From: Citrus sinensis
Taxonomy: Eukaryota; Streptophyta; Magnoliopsida; Sapindales; Rutaceae
Assembly: GCF_022201045.2 (NCBI RefSeq)
Contig: NC_068558.1
Coordinates: forward strand, 3,534,001 to 3,598,000
Length of the DNA: 64,000 nt
Direction of reading: 5' to 3'
The notes under the pieces were generated by a model. That model ran no database searches. It was given only the letters and a program-made list of their open reading frames with translations, and was not told where the DNA came from. Each line of letters opens with the position of its first letter. Position 1 is the first letter of the stretch. A program made the translations under genes and the position numbers. Shown one piece after another: positions 1 to 10,200 of this stretch.

Positions 1-770
1 TCTCCCAAGACACTAACAATTATGGGAACCCCTAAAACATCAACAATGAAACGCACCGTTTCCTGGTCAGTAGCAATGTTGAAGAGCGCGTTGGCGGCGG
101 CGGTTTGGGCGTCGGGCGAGGCGGCTTCTTTGAGGAGCTTTAGCAAAGGTAGAATTCCGCCCTCTTCGACGATGATTTTTCTGTTACGGTTGTTGTCGCG
201 CGCCAAGGACGCGAGTTCGTTGGCGGCGTCAACGCGGGATTTGATCTGGCCCATCTGGATGGTGGAAATGAAAGACCAGACCCAGGCGAGGATGGGGTCG
301 TTGCTGGCGATGGGCGGGAGAGAGAGGTTGACCTCGTCGGAGTCAAAGATGGTCAAGAGCCAGCGCATGTCGCCGATGGAAGATTCAAGGAGGGAGAAGA
401 CCTTCTTGAAGTCGGCGTTGGTGGTGATGGAGAAGACGTGGCGGAGGACGCCGGCGTGCTTGCACCGGCGGACGAGGGTGAGGGAGCGGTCGAGGTTCTT
501 GGCGACGTCAGCGGCGACGCGGCGGATGGGGCGTTCGTAGAGGGGCTGTGATGAGGTGGCGAGGCGGACGCAGGAGCGGAGCATTTGCGAGAGACGCTCC
601 ACTTGCTTTCTCAATTCAGCGCATTCTTGTTTGGAGGATTCGGCTTCCTGAGCCGATTTTATGACTCGATCGGCGAGTAAAATTGGGAGCGACAATTCTT
701 CTTGCAGCGATTGTGATTTTTCTTCTTCAACCACAACAGCAGAAGCAACATGAGTAACCGTCGCAGCCAT
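1..770 (-). CDS. Armadillo-repeat protein (ARO-like), 5' part, truncated by the window edge
   Basis: The frame opens at the ATG complementary to 768-770 and stays open for 256 codons to the left edge, so only the N-terminal part is present and the end lies outside the window. After a short acidic lead the protein has a helical N-terminal region (ECAELRKQVERL, then LYERPIRRVAADV and SSIGDMRWLL) typical of the plant ARMADILLO REPEAT ONLY group. From about residue 195 come armadillo-type helices (AANELASLARDN, VEEGGILPLLKLLKE, AQTAAANALFNIA). ARO proteins act in polar tip growth and in actin and ROP signalling, which is family knowledge rather than something seen here. There is no U-box in the part shown. 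The coding DNA is very GC-rich compared with its surroundings. The nearest upstream feature is the Pack-MULE at 1221-2233, about 450 bp from the start codon. Confidence 0.85.
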   Translation of the reverse strand, partial: MAATVTHVASAVVVEEEKSQSLQEELSLPILLADRVIKSAQEAESSKQECAELRKQVERLSQMLRSCVRLATSSQPLYERPIRRVAADVAKNLDRSLTLVRRCKHAGVLRHVFSITTNADFKKVFSLLESSIGDMRWLLTIFDSDEVNLSLPPIASNDPILAWVWSFISTIQMGQIKSRVDAANELASLARDNNRNRKIIVEEGGILPLLKLLKEAASPDAQTAAANALFNIATDQETVRFIVDVLGVPIIVSVLG

Positions 771-1211
771 TTCTCTCTTTCTTCTTTCTTCTGGTCTCGA
801 CCTGCTGGTGTTTTTTTTTTTTTTTTCTTTCTTTTTTTATTTATTATAATCTTTTTTTTTTTATAAATATATACACGTAGGGATGATGTTGTTAAAGACT
901 TAAAATAAAGATTTGAAATGGTTGCGACTGTAAAAACCAAAAAAGAATGACTAGTAAAAGAAAGTCTAACTAGCGTTGCGTTTTCTTTACTTTTCCGAAT
1001 GGAGCTCCGTCCTCCACTCGAGTGGCTGCGCGACGAGTGTTGTTGACGACGAATCTACTAGGAACTGCGTTGTACAGGAGGAAGTTTACCAGAATCTACA
1101 AACAAAACAATGACTCCGGTTACCGCGGATAAATAATTCCATATTAAAAATTGCTTACTGACTTTTGACAAAACTTTCTGCTGCTTCCCAAGCATTTCTG
1201 CCGTGTCGGGG
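771..1211. other. Upstream region of the ARO-like gene
   Basis: This stretch between the ARO-like start codon and the Pack-MULE presumably holds the promoter and 5' UTR. It contains a T-rich run at about 811-862, which is a pyrimidine-rich leader when read on the other strand as poly-A. No further gene is visible. Confidence 0.4.
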
Positions 1212-1300
1212 AAGAAAAATGGGAAATTTACACCAATAACCATAAAAATTTTAGTTTTTTCCATCTTAACCCCTCAAACAAATTTCTATCAACATTAGCC

Positions 1301-1700
1301 ATAAAAGAACCGTTGAGACCAAATTACCCCTCTCTCTCATCTCCCTTTCCTCTTCCTCTTGCCTTCCTCTACTAATTTCAGCATCCACCTCTTTCTTCTT
1401 CTTCTCTCTCCTATAATCCTCGTAATTGTTCGGTCTAGCGGGGTCGTGCTCCTCGATTACGGTCGAAGTGACGTCGACCAATGCCGGTTGCGGCAGCGCT
1501 ACCACGTCGTCGGCGGAAGGTGCGATTGTAGGTGAGGAATGGGGTCTAGTCGGGAGAGAATTTTGGGTGGTTTTGGGTTTGGATTGGGGCTTGAGGATGG
1601 TCTGTGGTGGTGCGAAAATTGACCAGACAGTGGTGGTCGTGTTGGTGGGTTTGTCCTCATCGAAGGGTGGAGGTAGGTCTCCGTACAACTTGCCTAGCAT
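1301..1700 (-). pseudogene. Captured 5' fragment of DRT111 / splicing factor SPF45 gene
   Basis: From the ATG complementary to 1698-1700 the minus strand reads MLGKLYGDLPPPFDEDKP, then a Pro/Ser/Thr-rich stretch with FAPPQTILKP, then QPALVDVTSTVIEEHDPARP, NNYEDYRREKKKK and a charged R/E helix. I recognise this order as the N-terminus of plant DRT111 (SPF45-like splicing factor), which continues in the intact protein with G-patch and RRM domains. Here homology stops at the left terminal repeat of the Pack-MULE and the frame runs into transposon sequence, ending at 1266. Both functional domains are missing, so this is a gene fragment and not a working splicing factor. The same frame is open upstream through the palindromic array, giving a 278-codon chimeric frame (1266-2102) if non-ATG starts are ignored. 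It might be transcribed, but no expression can be inferred from sequence. Confidence 0.8.
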
Positions 1701-1910
1701 TTCGCAACGTGGCTTTTGATGGAAAATCCTGGGGAATTTGAATTCCGAAATTGGATTTTGGAGAATTAAAAAGCTAATTTTGTTTTGTTGTTTGGGTTGT
1801 CGGATGAGATTCGATCTGAGGTAGAAGAAGATATTACATACGAATAAGAAGAGACGAACAAAGACGAAAGGACTGGCGAAAACAAACAAATACTGAGGTA
1901 GAAGAAGGCA

Positions 1911-2106
1911 ACTTGTCGCACGAAGCTTGGTGCGACAGGTTGCCTGTCGCACCAAAGCATGGTGCGACAGGTTGCCTGTCGCACCAAAGCTTGGTGCGAC
2001 AGGTTGCCTGTCGCACCAAAGCATGGTGCGACATGTGCCTGTCGCACCAAAGCTTGGTGCGACAGGTGCCTGTCGCACCAAGACTTGGGCATGTCGCACC
2101 AAGCTT
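1911..2106. repeat. Palindromic 32-bp tandem array inside the Pack-MULE
   Basis: About six units contain GGTGCGACAGG and its inverse CCTGTCGCACC, separated by 1-3 bases, so every unit is itself a hairpin. The start points of GGTGCGACA fall at 1929, 1961, 1993, 2025 and 2056, a period of 32, 32, 32 and 31. Spacers alternate between AAGCTTGG and AAGCATGG, which implies a 64-bp higher-order unit. Because 32 is not a multiple of three, the array cycles through all frames and stays open on both strands. It lies subterminally, next to the right inverted repeat. Confidence 0.9.
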
Positions 2107-4697
2107 CTTTTCGTTCGTAAAGAAGGGTAATTTGGGGAGAAAAGCGTGTGTTTGGCTAATGTTGATAGAAAAAAGTTGAGAGGGTTAATTGTGAAAATAG
2201 CAAAAATTTTATGGTTATTTTCGTAAATTTCCCAAGAAAAATCTGTGTGAATTTGAAAATTAAGGGTAATTATCAGAAACCTCCCCTGAGGTTTTAGGTA
2301 TTCTCAGTTTGATAGATTATATTCACGTATTCTCAATCACCTCCCTTGAAGTTAGAATACCATTTATTTGACCGTTTGTTGCTTGATTAAATGACCAAAA
2401 TACCCCTGAGTTGAAAAAAAATGATATACATCCAAGTACAACTAAAAGTATAATGAGAAACGGAAACGAATTTAGGGGAGAGAGAGATTGTGAGTTCTGA
2501 AAATGGATTATAGATATAATACTCTACTGTTTAAAGAATAATAAATATGGTAACATCTGCTGAACTTTGGGGTTTATTTCATGGGTTATCTATAACTTGG
2601 CTATATGGCTTTCGCTGGGTGATAGTGGAAGTGGACAGCAAGTGTATCTTGTAGTTAGTCTCTAATTCAAGCCCCACCATTAATGAGCATCTTTCTCTAA
2701 TCCAAGCCATCCAAGAGCTTATCCGCCGTGATTGGGTTATTCAAATAAACCATATATTACCGGGAAGCAAATGCAGCAACATATTTTCTTGCTACTTATA
2801 GCTTATCTTTTCCTTTAGGCCTCAATTGCTTTCAATCTATTTCGTTAAATATGTTTAGCATCTTAAACAATGATGTCTCTGGGGTTGCACATTCCCGTCT
2901 TTTTAGAGCCCTTTATTAATAAAAAAAAATAATAATAAATATGAAATCACAACAATGAAACCTACAACAAATGCTGAAGTTACATGATAAACATACATTA
3001 TATGAAAACACACAATGAATCAACAAATATACAATAAAGTAGGAAAAATATGGCTTCTTTGCTGGAAGCGAATGCGGGACTAGTTCACTTTAATGAGGAA
3101 GCTCTATACGGAGAAATGAAGTCAGATTTTTTTTTTCCTAGCTCGGTGTCTTATCAGAGTTTGCCTGCGAAGGAATAGGTGTGATTTCTGGCTTTAATAT
3201 TGCAGGGCACACAAATTCAAATTGACAATAGCAGCATTTCCAATGGAGTGAAACTGGCCTCTCGCTCACCCTTCCAGAGTTCAAGACAAACTTCAAATTG
3301 GCTCTGGAACAAATCATAATTGTATGCAAATTTTTCTGCTCCGAGCAGTGACTAATCTCTTTGAAACTTATATATGCTTTAAAGCACCTAAATAAATTAT
3401 TGCAGAAAAAATGGTACAAGCTTGAACTCATTTTATATAATGCAATAATCCTAGTATTTCTGAGACACACACATAAATTATCATTTCTGTGGAGCAGCAG
3501 GCATGTTGATATAAGAAAATCAGCAACATAAACAGACCGTGATTCATTAAAAAATAAATCCTTAATCGCGATCACATCGAAAAAAAAAAAACCATCCAAA
3601 TGTACACACCTTGCATTTCTTTTTTGAGATTCGGCAAGAAGTGTGTTTCATGCTCAAATCTTTGTATCCACTAATATTGGATTTCTATCAGTTTCTCTCA
3701 TAGGCATCTGGATAAATAAATGTCCTTTGTAGCAAACAAAATTACGAAAGCATCAATTGAAATTAAATAACACCATTTTCAAGTGGAAGGTTCAGAACTA
3801 CAAAATTATGATAAGCCAAAAATAGAATTTGAAGATAACCCAAATAGTTTAACTTACGTTGGCAGCTCATATGTTAGTCCCTCAGACAATAATTGATCAA
3901 TGTTGTCTTGTATTTTCTTAATGATATTAGATTAATCATACATACAAGTGTGAGGCACCGCTCCAGTGCGAGAGAATGCAATAAATCATGACATTTTTTC
4001 AACCCTCATGTACATATCACGATTAAGGAGAAAAAAAAAACAAAATCAAGTATCCTCAACATATTAATATATACTTCAAGGTATCTCCAACACTTAATTA
4101 CATATGTAATTTAACAAAAACTAACATGAATCCCTGTTCAACAATTAGTGGCGGTAGCTTAAACAAATAAAAAGTTTTCATACCCATTTTCAATCATTCA
4201 TAAGGCAACATAATATAGCTAAAGCCATCTTCAATCAAAATCAAGTGAGCATGCATTTACGAAAATCATTAACCTACACCTAACACCCATTGATGGAAAA
4301 AAAATGGAAGCAACAGAGACACTCTCAAAATATTAAGACCCATTACTCATTTTTTGCCAAATTGATTAATTCTAGTTAAAAAAAAAATCTGACTTGCACT
4401 GTAACTTGCACTGTAATAAGTCATTTTCATACCTCATTTGCAGCTCGAACAAACTAAAGTTGTTTGTGGGTCAATGGCAAAGCTCAGTGGTCGGCATTCT
4501 TCTACTTGGCGATCATGATTCAGTCATCCCTGGTGTTGGCATCTTCGGGTTCGTCGTCATGGTCTCCTGATCATGGCATCCTTTTTCTATTAAAGCATTG
4601 CAGAGATAGAGAAAATGAAAGGGTTGTTGTTCTTGGTAGCTTTGGTTTGAACTTTGAGTAAGGAGATGCCCATTTTTTTTTTGAGTGATAATATTCA

Positions 4698-5375
4698 CTA
4701 CCTAACTTCTGTTGATAATAAATTACTGTTACTAGCAAGTAAATTTATTCTGGGCACATGTGCATTGTTTGAGGTTCTTGAACTTATAGTAGCTGGAGTA
4801 TTATCTCTTAATGCCGAATCAACAACTAATGGTGGCTCATCCAAACAATCAACTCTAGTCACAAATTCATTAACTGCTTCTTGTTCGTCAGTCGGTTGTG
4901 TAGTAGGCAAACACTCAATTACTGATTCATCTGCAACAGTAAAATTGTTCGAACTGAGAATAAGAAATGATGGAGGCACATAACTAGAGAAAGCATGACT
5001 CTTTTCCCATGAAGGATGAGGTGAAGGTTGTCTATCCACCGGAACTGCTGAAATTGATCTACGTTCAAAAGTAATGCAAAGTGGGTGTCTAAATTCCATT
5101 CCACTAGCTACTTCCTCTAAGAAAAATTCCACATAATCATTTGTTTGAATTGTAATTAGTGGCATAGGATTATATGTCTTAAGCTTGAACTTCATTGTGA
5201 TTTCGAATTTTGAAGTATCTATATCAATAACTTGAGCTATTTTCTCCACCAATTCGGCATATGTTGTCGATCGTGGTATCATTATCCCTTTAGCCTTATA
5301 ACCTTTAAATTTATACTCGTCATTTTGCTCAATCCATTCACTATTGAAGAGAATAAGTACATGTACCAAAACCAT
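4698..5375 (-). pseudogene. MULE transposase N-terminal (PB1-like) domain remnant
   Basis: From the ATG at about 5375 the frame reads MVLVHVLILFNSEWIE, then YKFKGYKAKGIMIPRSTTY, ELVEKIAQVIDID, FEITMKFKL, VEFFLEE and PLCITFE, and ends after 225 codons. This order of blocks is the N-terminal module found in front of many plant MuDR-type transposases: a ubiquitin-like or PB1-like fold followed by a low-complexity linker. The expected downstream MULE catalytic domain and zinc knuckle are absent, so only the N-terminal part survives. The first 15 codons of the longer open frame (from 5420) look like leader sequence. Identification rests on motif memory only. Confidence 0.6.
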
Positions 5376-6237
5376 ATCTGATGATACAATAAAAACAATA
5401 ATATCAAATTTCATATACAAGTAATTACACGAGCTACACGACTATATTACTTACATAACTTACACGACCTACACGACTATATTACTTACACGACCTACAT
5501 GACTAACTACATGACGTACACAGTATCAAAAGAAATGCATGATGCAAAACATTTTCGTCATAAGTAAATTATATTGCTGAAAAAATTATTAAACAACCTA
5601 CATTACATATATTTCTACATATAAGAAAAAATGGTGAAAATAAAACATTATAATGTGAGGAAAACATACCTTATTGAGTTGTTTAATAAGCAATGAACCT
5701 ACTTTTAATTAAAGAAAGAGTGTGTGTTAAAGAAATGAATACATAATTGTATTTGTATAAGAAGTTATGAGAGATTTTGAGAGATTTCAGGGGATTTTAA
5801 GAGAATTTAGGCTATAAGAAGAGATTTGGGTGAAAGAAATATGAAGACAGTGAAGTTGAGTGAATTTGATGTATTCATTAAGGGCATTTCAGATTTTACT
5901 CACATTTATTAGGATATCCATGAAAATAAAAAAAGGGAGGGGGTATTTAAATAATTTTAAAATTATTAAAGGGTATTTAATTAAAAACCCCATTTTTCTT
6001 TCTCCTTTTTTTTTTAGTGATAATATTTGCTACTTAAAAGCATGCTTCTGTTTTTTACCTATTGGATAATAACAAAATTCGTGCCAATTTCAGAACCCAA
6101 CGTGATATTTTTAAATTTATTTGAATTTTTTATTATTAATGTGTTCTATTGTCATCTTGCCCTCACTAACCTAAATTATAGTATTTTACTAAATGATATA
6201 CTAACGTCAGGAGAGGTGGTTGAGAATACGCGGATAT

Positions 6238-6654
6238 GAATATTATTATTCGTATACCCTATAGATGCTCTGTTATAAAAATATTACAACACTTTGAGGG
6301 TGTATCAATCGTTTACCTTAAATTGACAAAAGCTGTCTGTCGACCACCAAATCGTTAGCTGCCGTTTGAAAGTCAACGGAATTATAGTGAATTGACGATT
6401 TTACCCTTGAAAAGTATCACTTGTATACCCTTAAATTATTTTATTATCACTTGTATACCCTTAAATTATCACTTGTATCATATGAAAAAACTAAATTATA
6501 CCTCTGGCATTATCTTATTTAAACGGCAAGTAACGATTTGGTGGACGGTAGATATATTTTGTCAACTTAGAGTGGATGATTGATACACCTTCAAAGTGTT
6601 ATAGTATTTTTGATAACAGAGCATCTATAGAATATACGAATGATAATTTCCCAA
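6238..6654. mobile_element. MITE (Mutator type) nested in the right TIR of the larger MULE
   Basis: This 417-bp insertion is nearly palindromic over about 150 bp at each end. The left part contains ATTCGTATACCCTATAG and ATGCTCTGTTAT, and the right part their inverses CTATAGAATATACGAAT and ATAACAGAGCAT. The flanking 9-bp repeats CGCGGATAT (6229-6237) and CGCGAATAT (6655-6663) differ at one base and interrupt the outer element's terminal repeat, so this copy arrived after the outer one. The middle contains a short tandem repeat of ATCACTTGTATACCCTTAAATT starting near 6415, about three copies. Confidence 0.8.
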
Positions 6655-6728
6655 CGCGAATATAATCTATCAAATTGAGAATACGCCAAACTTTAGGAGA
6701 GGTTTATGATAATTACCCTGAAAGTTAA

Positions 6729-7288
6729 TGATAAAAACCTCGTCAATTTATTCGCTCATTGCAAATACAATGAAATAATTATTATTATTATGGTCTTTTG
6801 TTTTTTTCTCCGCTCTTTTGTTTCTTTCACTTTTTCTTTTTCTTTTTCTTTTTTATAAAACAAAACAATATATATGATCTAATTTTATTTTCTTTTCATT
6901 TTTGAATGGTTACAATTAGATTACGTAACCAATGTTATCTCATTATTATTAAGTATAAATACGAGAAGGACAACATTTGAAATTAATAAGTTCGTTACGT
7001 AACTTGGCGATTCTACGATCGAAGGGGATTTCAACTCGCATAATGGAAAAGACCCAAAGTCGAAGACAATTGACTTCCAGAATGACGTTCCTTCCACATG
7101 GCAAGAGATCAGTCAACAGTCAACACGAATGACATGTGGGGGAGGAAAAAAAAAAAAAAAGAAAGAAAAAACAGAAACAGCCACTGGTTCAATACAAAGA
7201 AAGTTTTGACTTGTAAGATGAAATCCACATTGGAGGATAGAAGGCAGTCCTGCATGCCAAGAGCTGAAATGGCCAATTGCTTTAGAAA
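6729..7288. other. Gap between the MULE and the amine oxidase 3' end
   Basis: AT-rich sequence with T-rich runs and a poly-A stretch at about 7147-7160. It should contain the 3' UTR of the amine oxidase gene. No other gene is seen. Confidence 0.4.
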
Positions 7289-10200
7289 TCAGATCTTGGC
7301 CAGCAATCCCTCTCGTATAGGCTTTGGTACAGTGTTATCTTTGACATCGTTGTCTTTGGCATCCAATTCGCATGCACTCGGCGGGACATCAACTGCAGGA
7401 GAGCAATTGAAGAACCCGTGCGGCTGCTCACCGAAAACAAAAAAAAAAAATCAAGAATCGTACCCGTCATCCAAAATCTCTAACAGAAAAAATGAAGCAT
7501 TTTCAAAATAAAAGAGTTTGGTATGCAACTACATTCTCATGCTAACTAGATACGTAATTACCATAAGCATGAAGCCAATGCGCTCCACAGGCATAACAGG
7601 CCAATCTTCCAGCCGAGGAACATGTGTGATGCCAAATACATACCTGTCATTACCTCTATTAGTTATTACCACAGCTAAAGCTGCAAACTGCAACTCCATT
7701 TACTTATTAAATACAAATAGCTGTTCATTAGAAGTTTTAGAAGTGAAAGGCATAAGAGCAATTCAACAAACCAAAGAACTATATCGCTTTCTTCCAACGG
7801 CCGATTCTGCTTCACCCATGCTGGCAGTCCTTCACCAATACGAGGATTCTGATTCGGAAATTCTCCTCCTGGAAACATCTCGTCGCGAGCATATGCTGTA
7901 ACCCAAAGGTTATGCTTCAAAAAGGCAGCTCTTCTAAAAACGGTGGCATCAGGACCAGCCAATGGCAAACAATTCGAACCAGGTACCAACTTGTACCCTG
8001 TTAGCTGACCAGTCCGGTTTACAGTTCTCGTATTCCTCACCTATGGTATAATACGGCAAGCATTGTCAATCAAAACAACTAGACCGGTGACTATAAAAAT
8101 TTTAAAGCAGAAGCTACAAATGAATAATGTCTTAACTTGAAATAGTTAACATTGTTCATTTTGAATTATAGACATTGTCTTAGCTTTGCCCTTGTCAAAT
8201 TGCTCATCACATGTGAAATAGCTTCGAAACAATATCACTAAACCAACAGTTCACCCTTATACAGCAGAATTGTAAGTGAAATGAAGCTTATAAAAATGTA
8301 ATTTTTTTTTTAAAAGTATAACAATGTAATGTTACTGTATGCTTGAACATAGGAAACTTGAGAGAATATTTACTACAACCTAGCATTAAAAAAAATCAAA
8401 TACTATTAAGTAAAGTACGCTTGTCCTAACAATATTAAGGCCAAGTATGCTGCATACTGGTCAAATAAATGAACCAATAGGTAGAAGCAATTGAAAATTG
8501 AAGATTAGAATGCCTTACAATCCAGTGCCGAGCAGTAAGAGGATTACAATCACGCATTGCTTGCATTTCAGATTTAAGCAGCGTCTCTTCAGCATAGAAT
8601 GCATTATTATGAACATTGGAGCCCCCAGGTTTCTCAACTTTCACATCTACCTCAACAACCTAAATATGAGAAGAAAGGTAATATGAAAGACCTTATTAAC
8701 AGTATAATGGTGAGAAACAAAAATGGATATTACTTGACGGATAAACATATAAACCATGATAATCAAACAATGACCCAGGGAGAATAAGCAAAATTTGAGG
8801 CAGTATACCTGATTGAAAGCTTCACCAGGTTTACAGTCAACTTCCATATCCATACGGGCAATGAAGAAGTGTTGATGAACTGGTGCATATAAACTTGGTG
8901 CAATCATTGTACCATATTTTCGGGATTCTCCAGGTTGCAGTGCCCCTAAGCTGAGGACTCCTGTAAGCTTAACTTCAGCTTCTATTTTTCCATCCTGTAA
9001 GAACATGAAATGCCATCTTAAATTTCAAAAGAGCATGCAAAACTCAACCAGTTACGATTGGCAACAAATTTGACCACAAGATTGGCAACAATATAGGTTA
9101 AAAATAAAACGCCAAGAAGCTCAATATAATGGAACCAGGAAAATTTTACTTGAAAATCCTGAAATTCCCCTGATTGAGGCAACAAGGTCAAATATAAGCT
9201 AGTAGTCAAACTGTACAAAGGTTATAAGTTCTTATTGGCACAGTATAATGAAGAACAGAGAAGAATCACCATCATATATGCAGATGCAATTATATCTGAC
9301 TTCTATGAATTTCCAATTCTTCTATCATTGCAGAGATGACAGGTCGGGAAAGTCAACAGTTTCATTGCAGATAATAAAATTTCACACAAAAACCATATGA
9401 TTTTCCACTTGCCTGATAAAAGTGCCAATAGAACCCATACTCATAGTTGGCCACAGTACAAATAAAAGACACTGTTAGCCGTCTAGATCTTCGAACCTCC
9501 GCGAAGCCAGTTCTCCAATCTTGATGCTTCCATAACATCCCATGATCCTCTTCATGCAAGCATACACAATTTTCTATTGTTTCAACACCGCCAGTAAAAT
9601 TTGTAAAGTGGGCATCAAAGTATTTAATATAGCCCAAACAGTCACACCCCTGCAAAAGCAGATTCATTCAGCATCAGTTTGGAACCAACTACTAAAATAT
9701 AGATGTCAAAAACTATAAGTGACACATACTGGAAAAATAATCGTCATACCTTTTTAAGAGAATGTGCATTTTTCCCAAGGCCGTCTTCCCCTGCATCAAA
9801 AGCATTCTTCCTGTAATGTGGCTCATTGGGATCGCCATAAGGCACAACCATCTCAACAAAACTCAATCTGTGAGCAACAGATCTTCGACCTCGACTACCA
9901 TCAAGGTATGCAACAGAGTAGATTACCAATCCTTCCCTAGGGGTGAAACCAATACGAAAATTCCACTGACAACCAGAAACAAGACATAAGACAACACAGC
10001 ATGATTTAATAAAATATACATCAATAAACCAATTCCAAGATCTACCTTTTGCCATTGTACAAAGTACCCATTGACGCGAAAACTAGGACCTTCAGGTTGA
10101 ACAATTTGCAAAGGCTTCACATCACTTCTATCAACACCACCTCTTGTTTCACCACGGGTATAGTTCCGCAGAGGATCTGCTGGAGGCAGTGGAACAAGTT

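Larger units (their letters stand above)
1221..2233. mobile_element. Pack-MULE: Mutator-like element carrying a DRT111/SPF45 gene fragment
   Basis: The terminal inverted repeats are about 80 bp each. The left one is 1221-1300 and the right one 2154-2233, beginning GGGAAATTTAC and ending GTAAATTTCCC, with only a few mismatches and short gaps. A perfect 9-bp direct repeat AAGAAAAAT lies directly outside at 1212-1220 and 2234-2242, the target-site duplication length expected for Mutator-like elements. There is no transposase, so it is non-autonomous. Inside are a captured host gene fragment on the minus strand (about 1301-1740) and a palindromic tandem array (about 1911-2106). The element sits about 450 bp upstream of the ARO-like start codon. 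The perfect target duplication suggests a fairly recent insertion. Confidence 0.9.
2264..6718. mobile_element. Mutator-like element, internally deleted, with about 110-bp TIRs
   Basis: The left terminal inverted repeat, about 2264-2375, starts GGGTAATTATCAGAAACCTCC. Its inverse is found at the right as two pieces, about 6185-6237 and 6655-6718, ending GATAATTACCC; the gap is filled by a nested MITE. Outside is a 10-bp near-direct repeat (TGAAAATTAA at 2254-2263, TGAAAGTTAA at 6719-6728, one mismatch), consistent with a Mutator-type target duplication. The interior holds one coding remnant (4698-5375, minus strand) but no DDE catalytic domain, so the element looks non-autonomous. The rest is AT-rich with no recognisable gene; a 153-codon frame at 3138-3599 (minus strand) is unassigned. 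Confidence 0.8.

Noticed and set aside
22-540. 172-codon plus-strand open frame
   Set aside because: It is the complement of the ARO-like coding region; GC-rich exons often leave the opposite strand open, and the peptide resembles nothing.
1913-2179. Overlapping open frames on both strands of the palindromic array
   Set aside because: They result from the 32-bp repeat reading through all frames, with no start context or family match.
7098-7511. 137-codon plus-strand frame
   Set aside because: It overlaps the last amine oxidase exon in antisense and has no recognisable domain.
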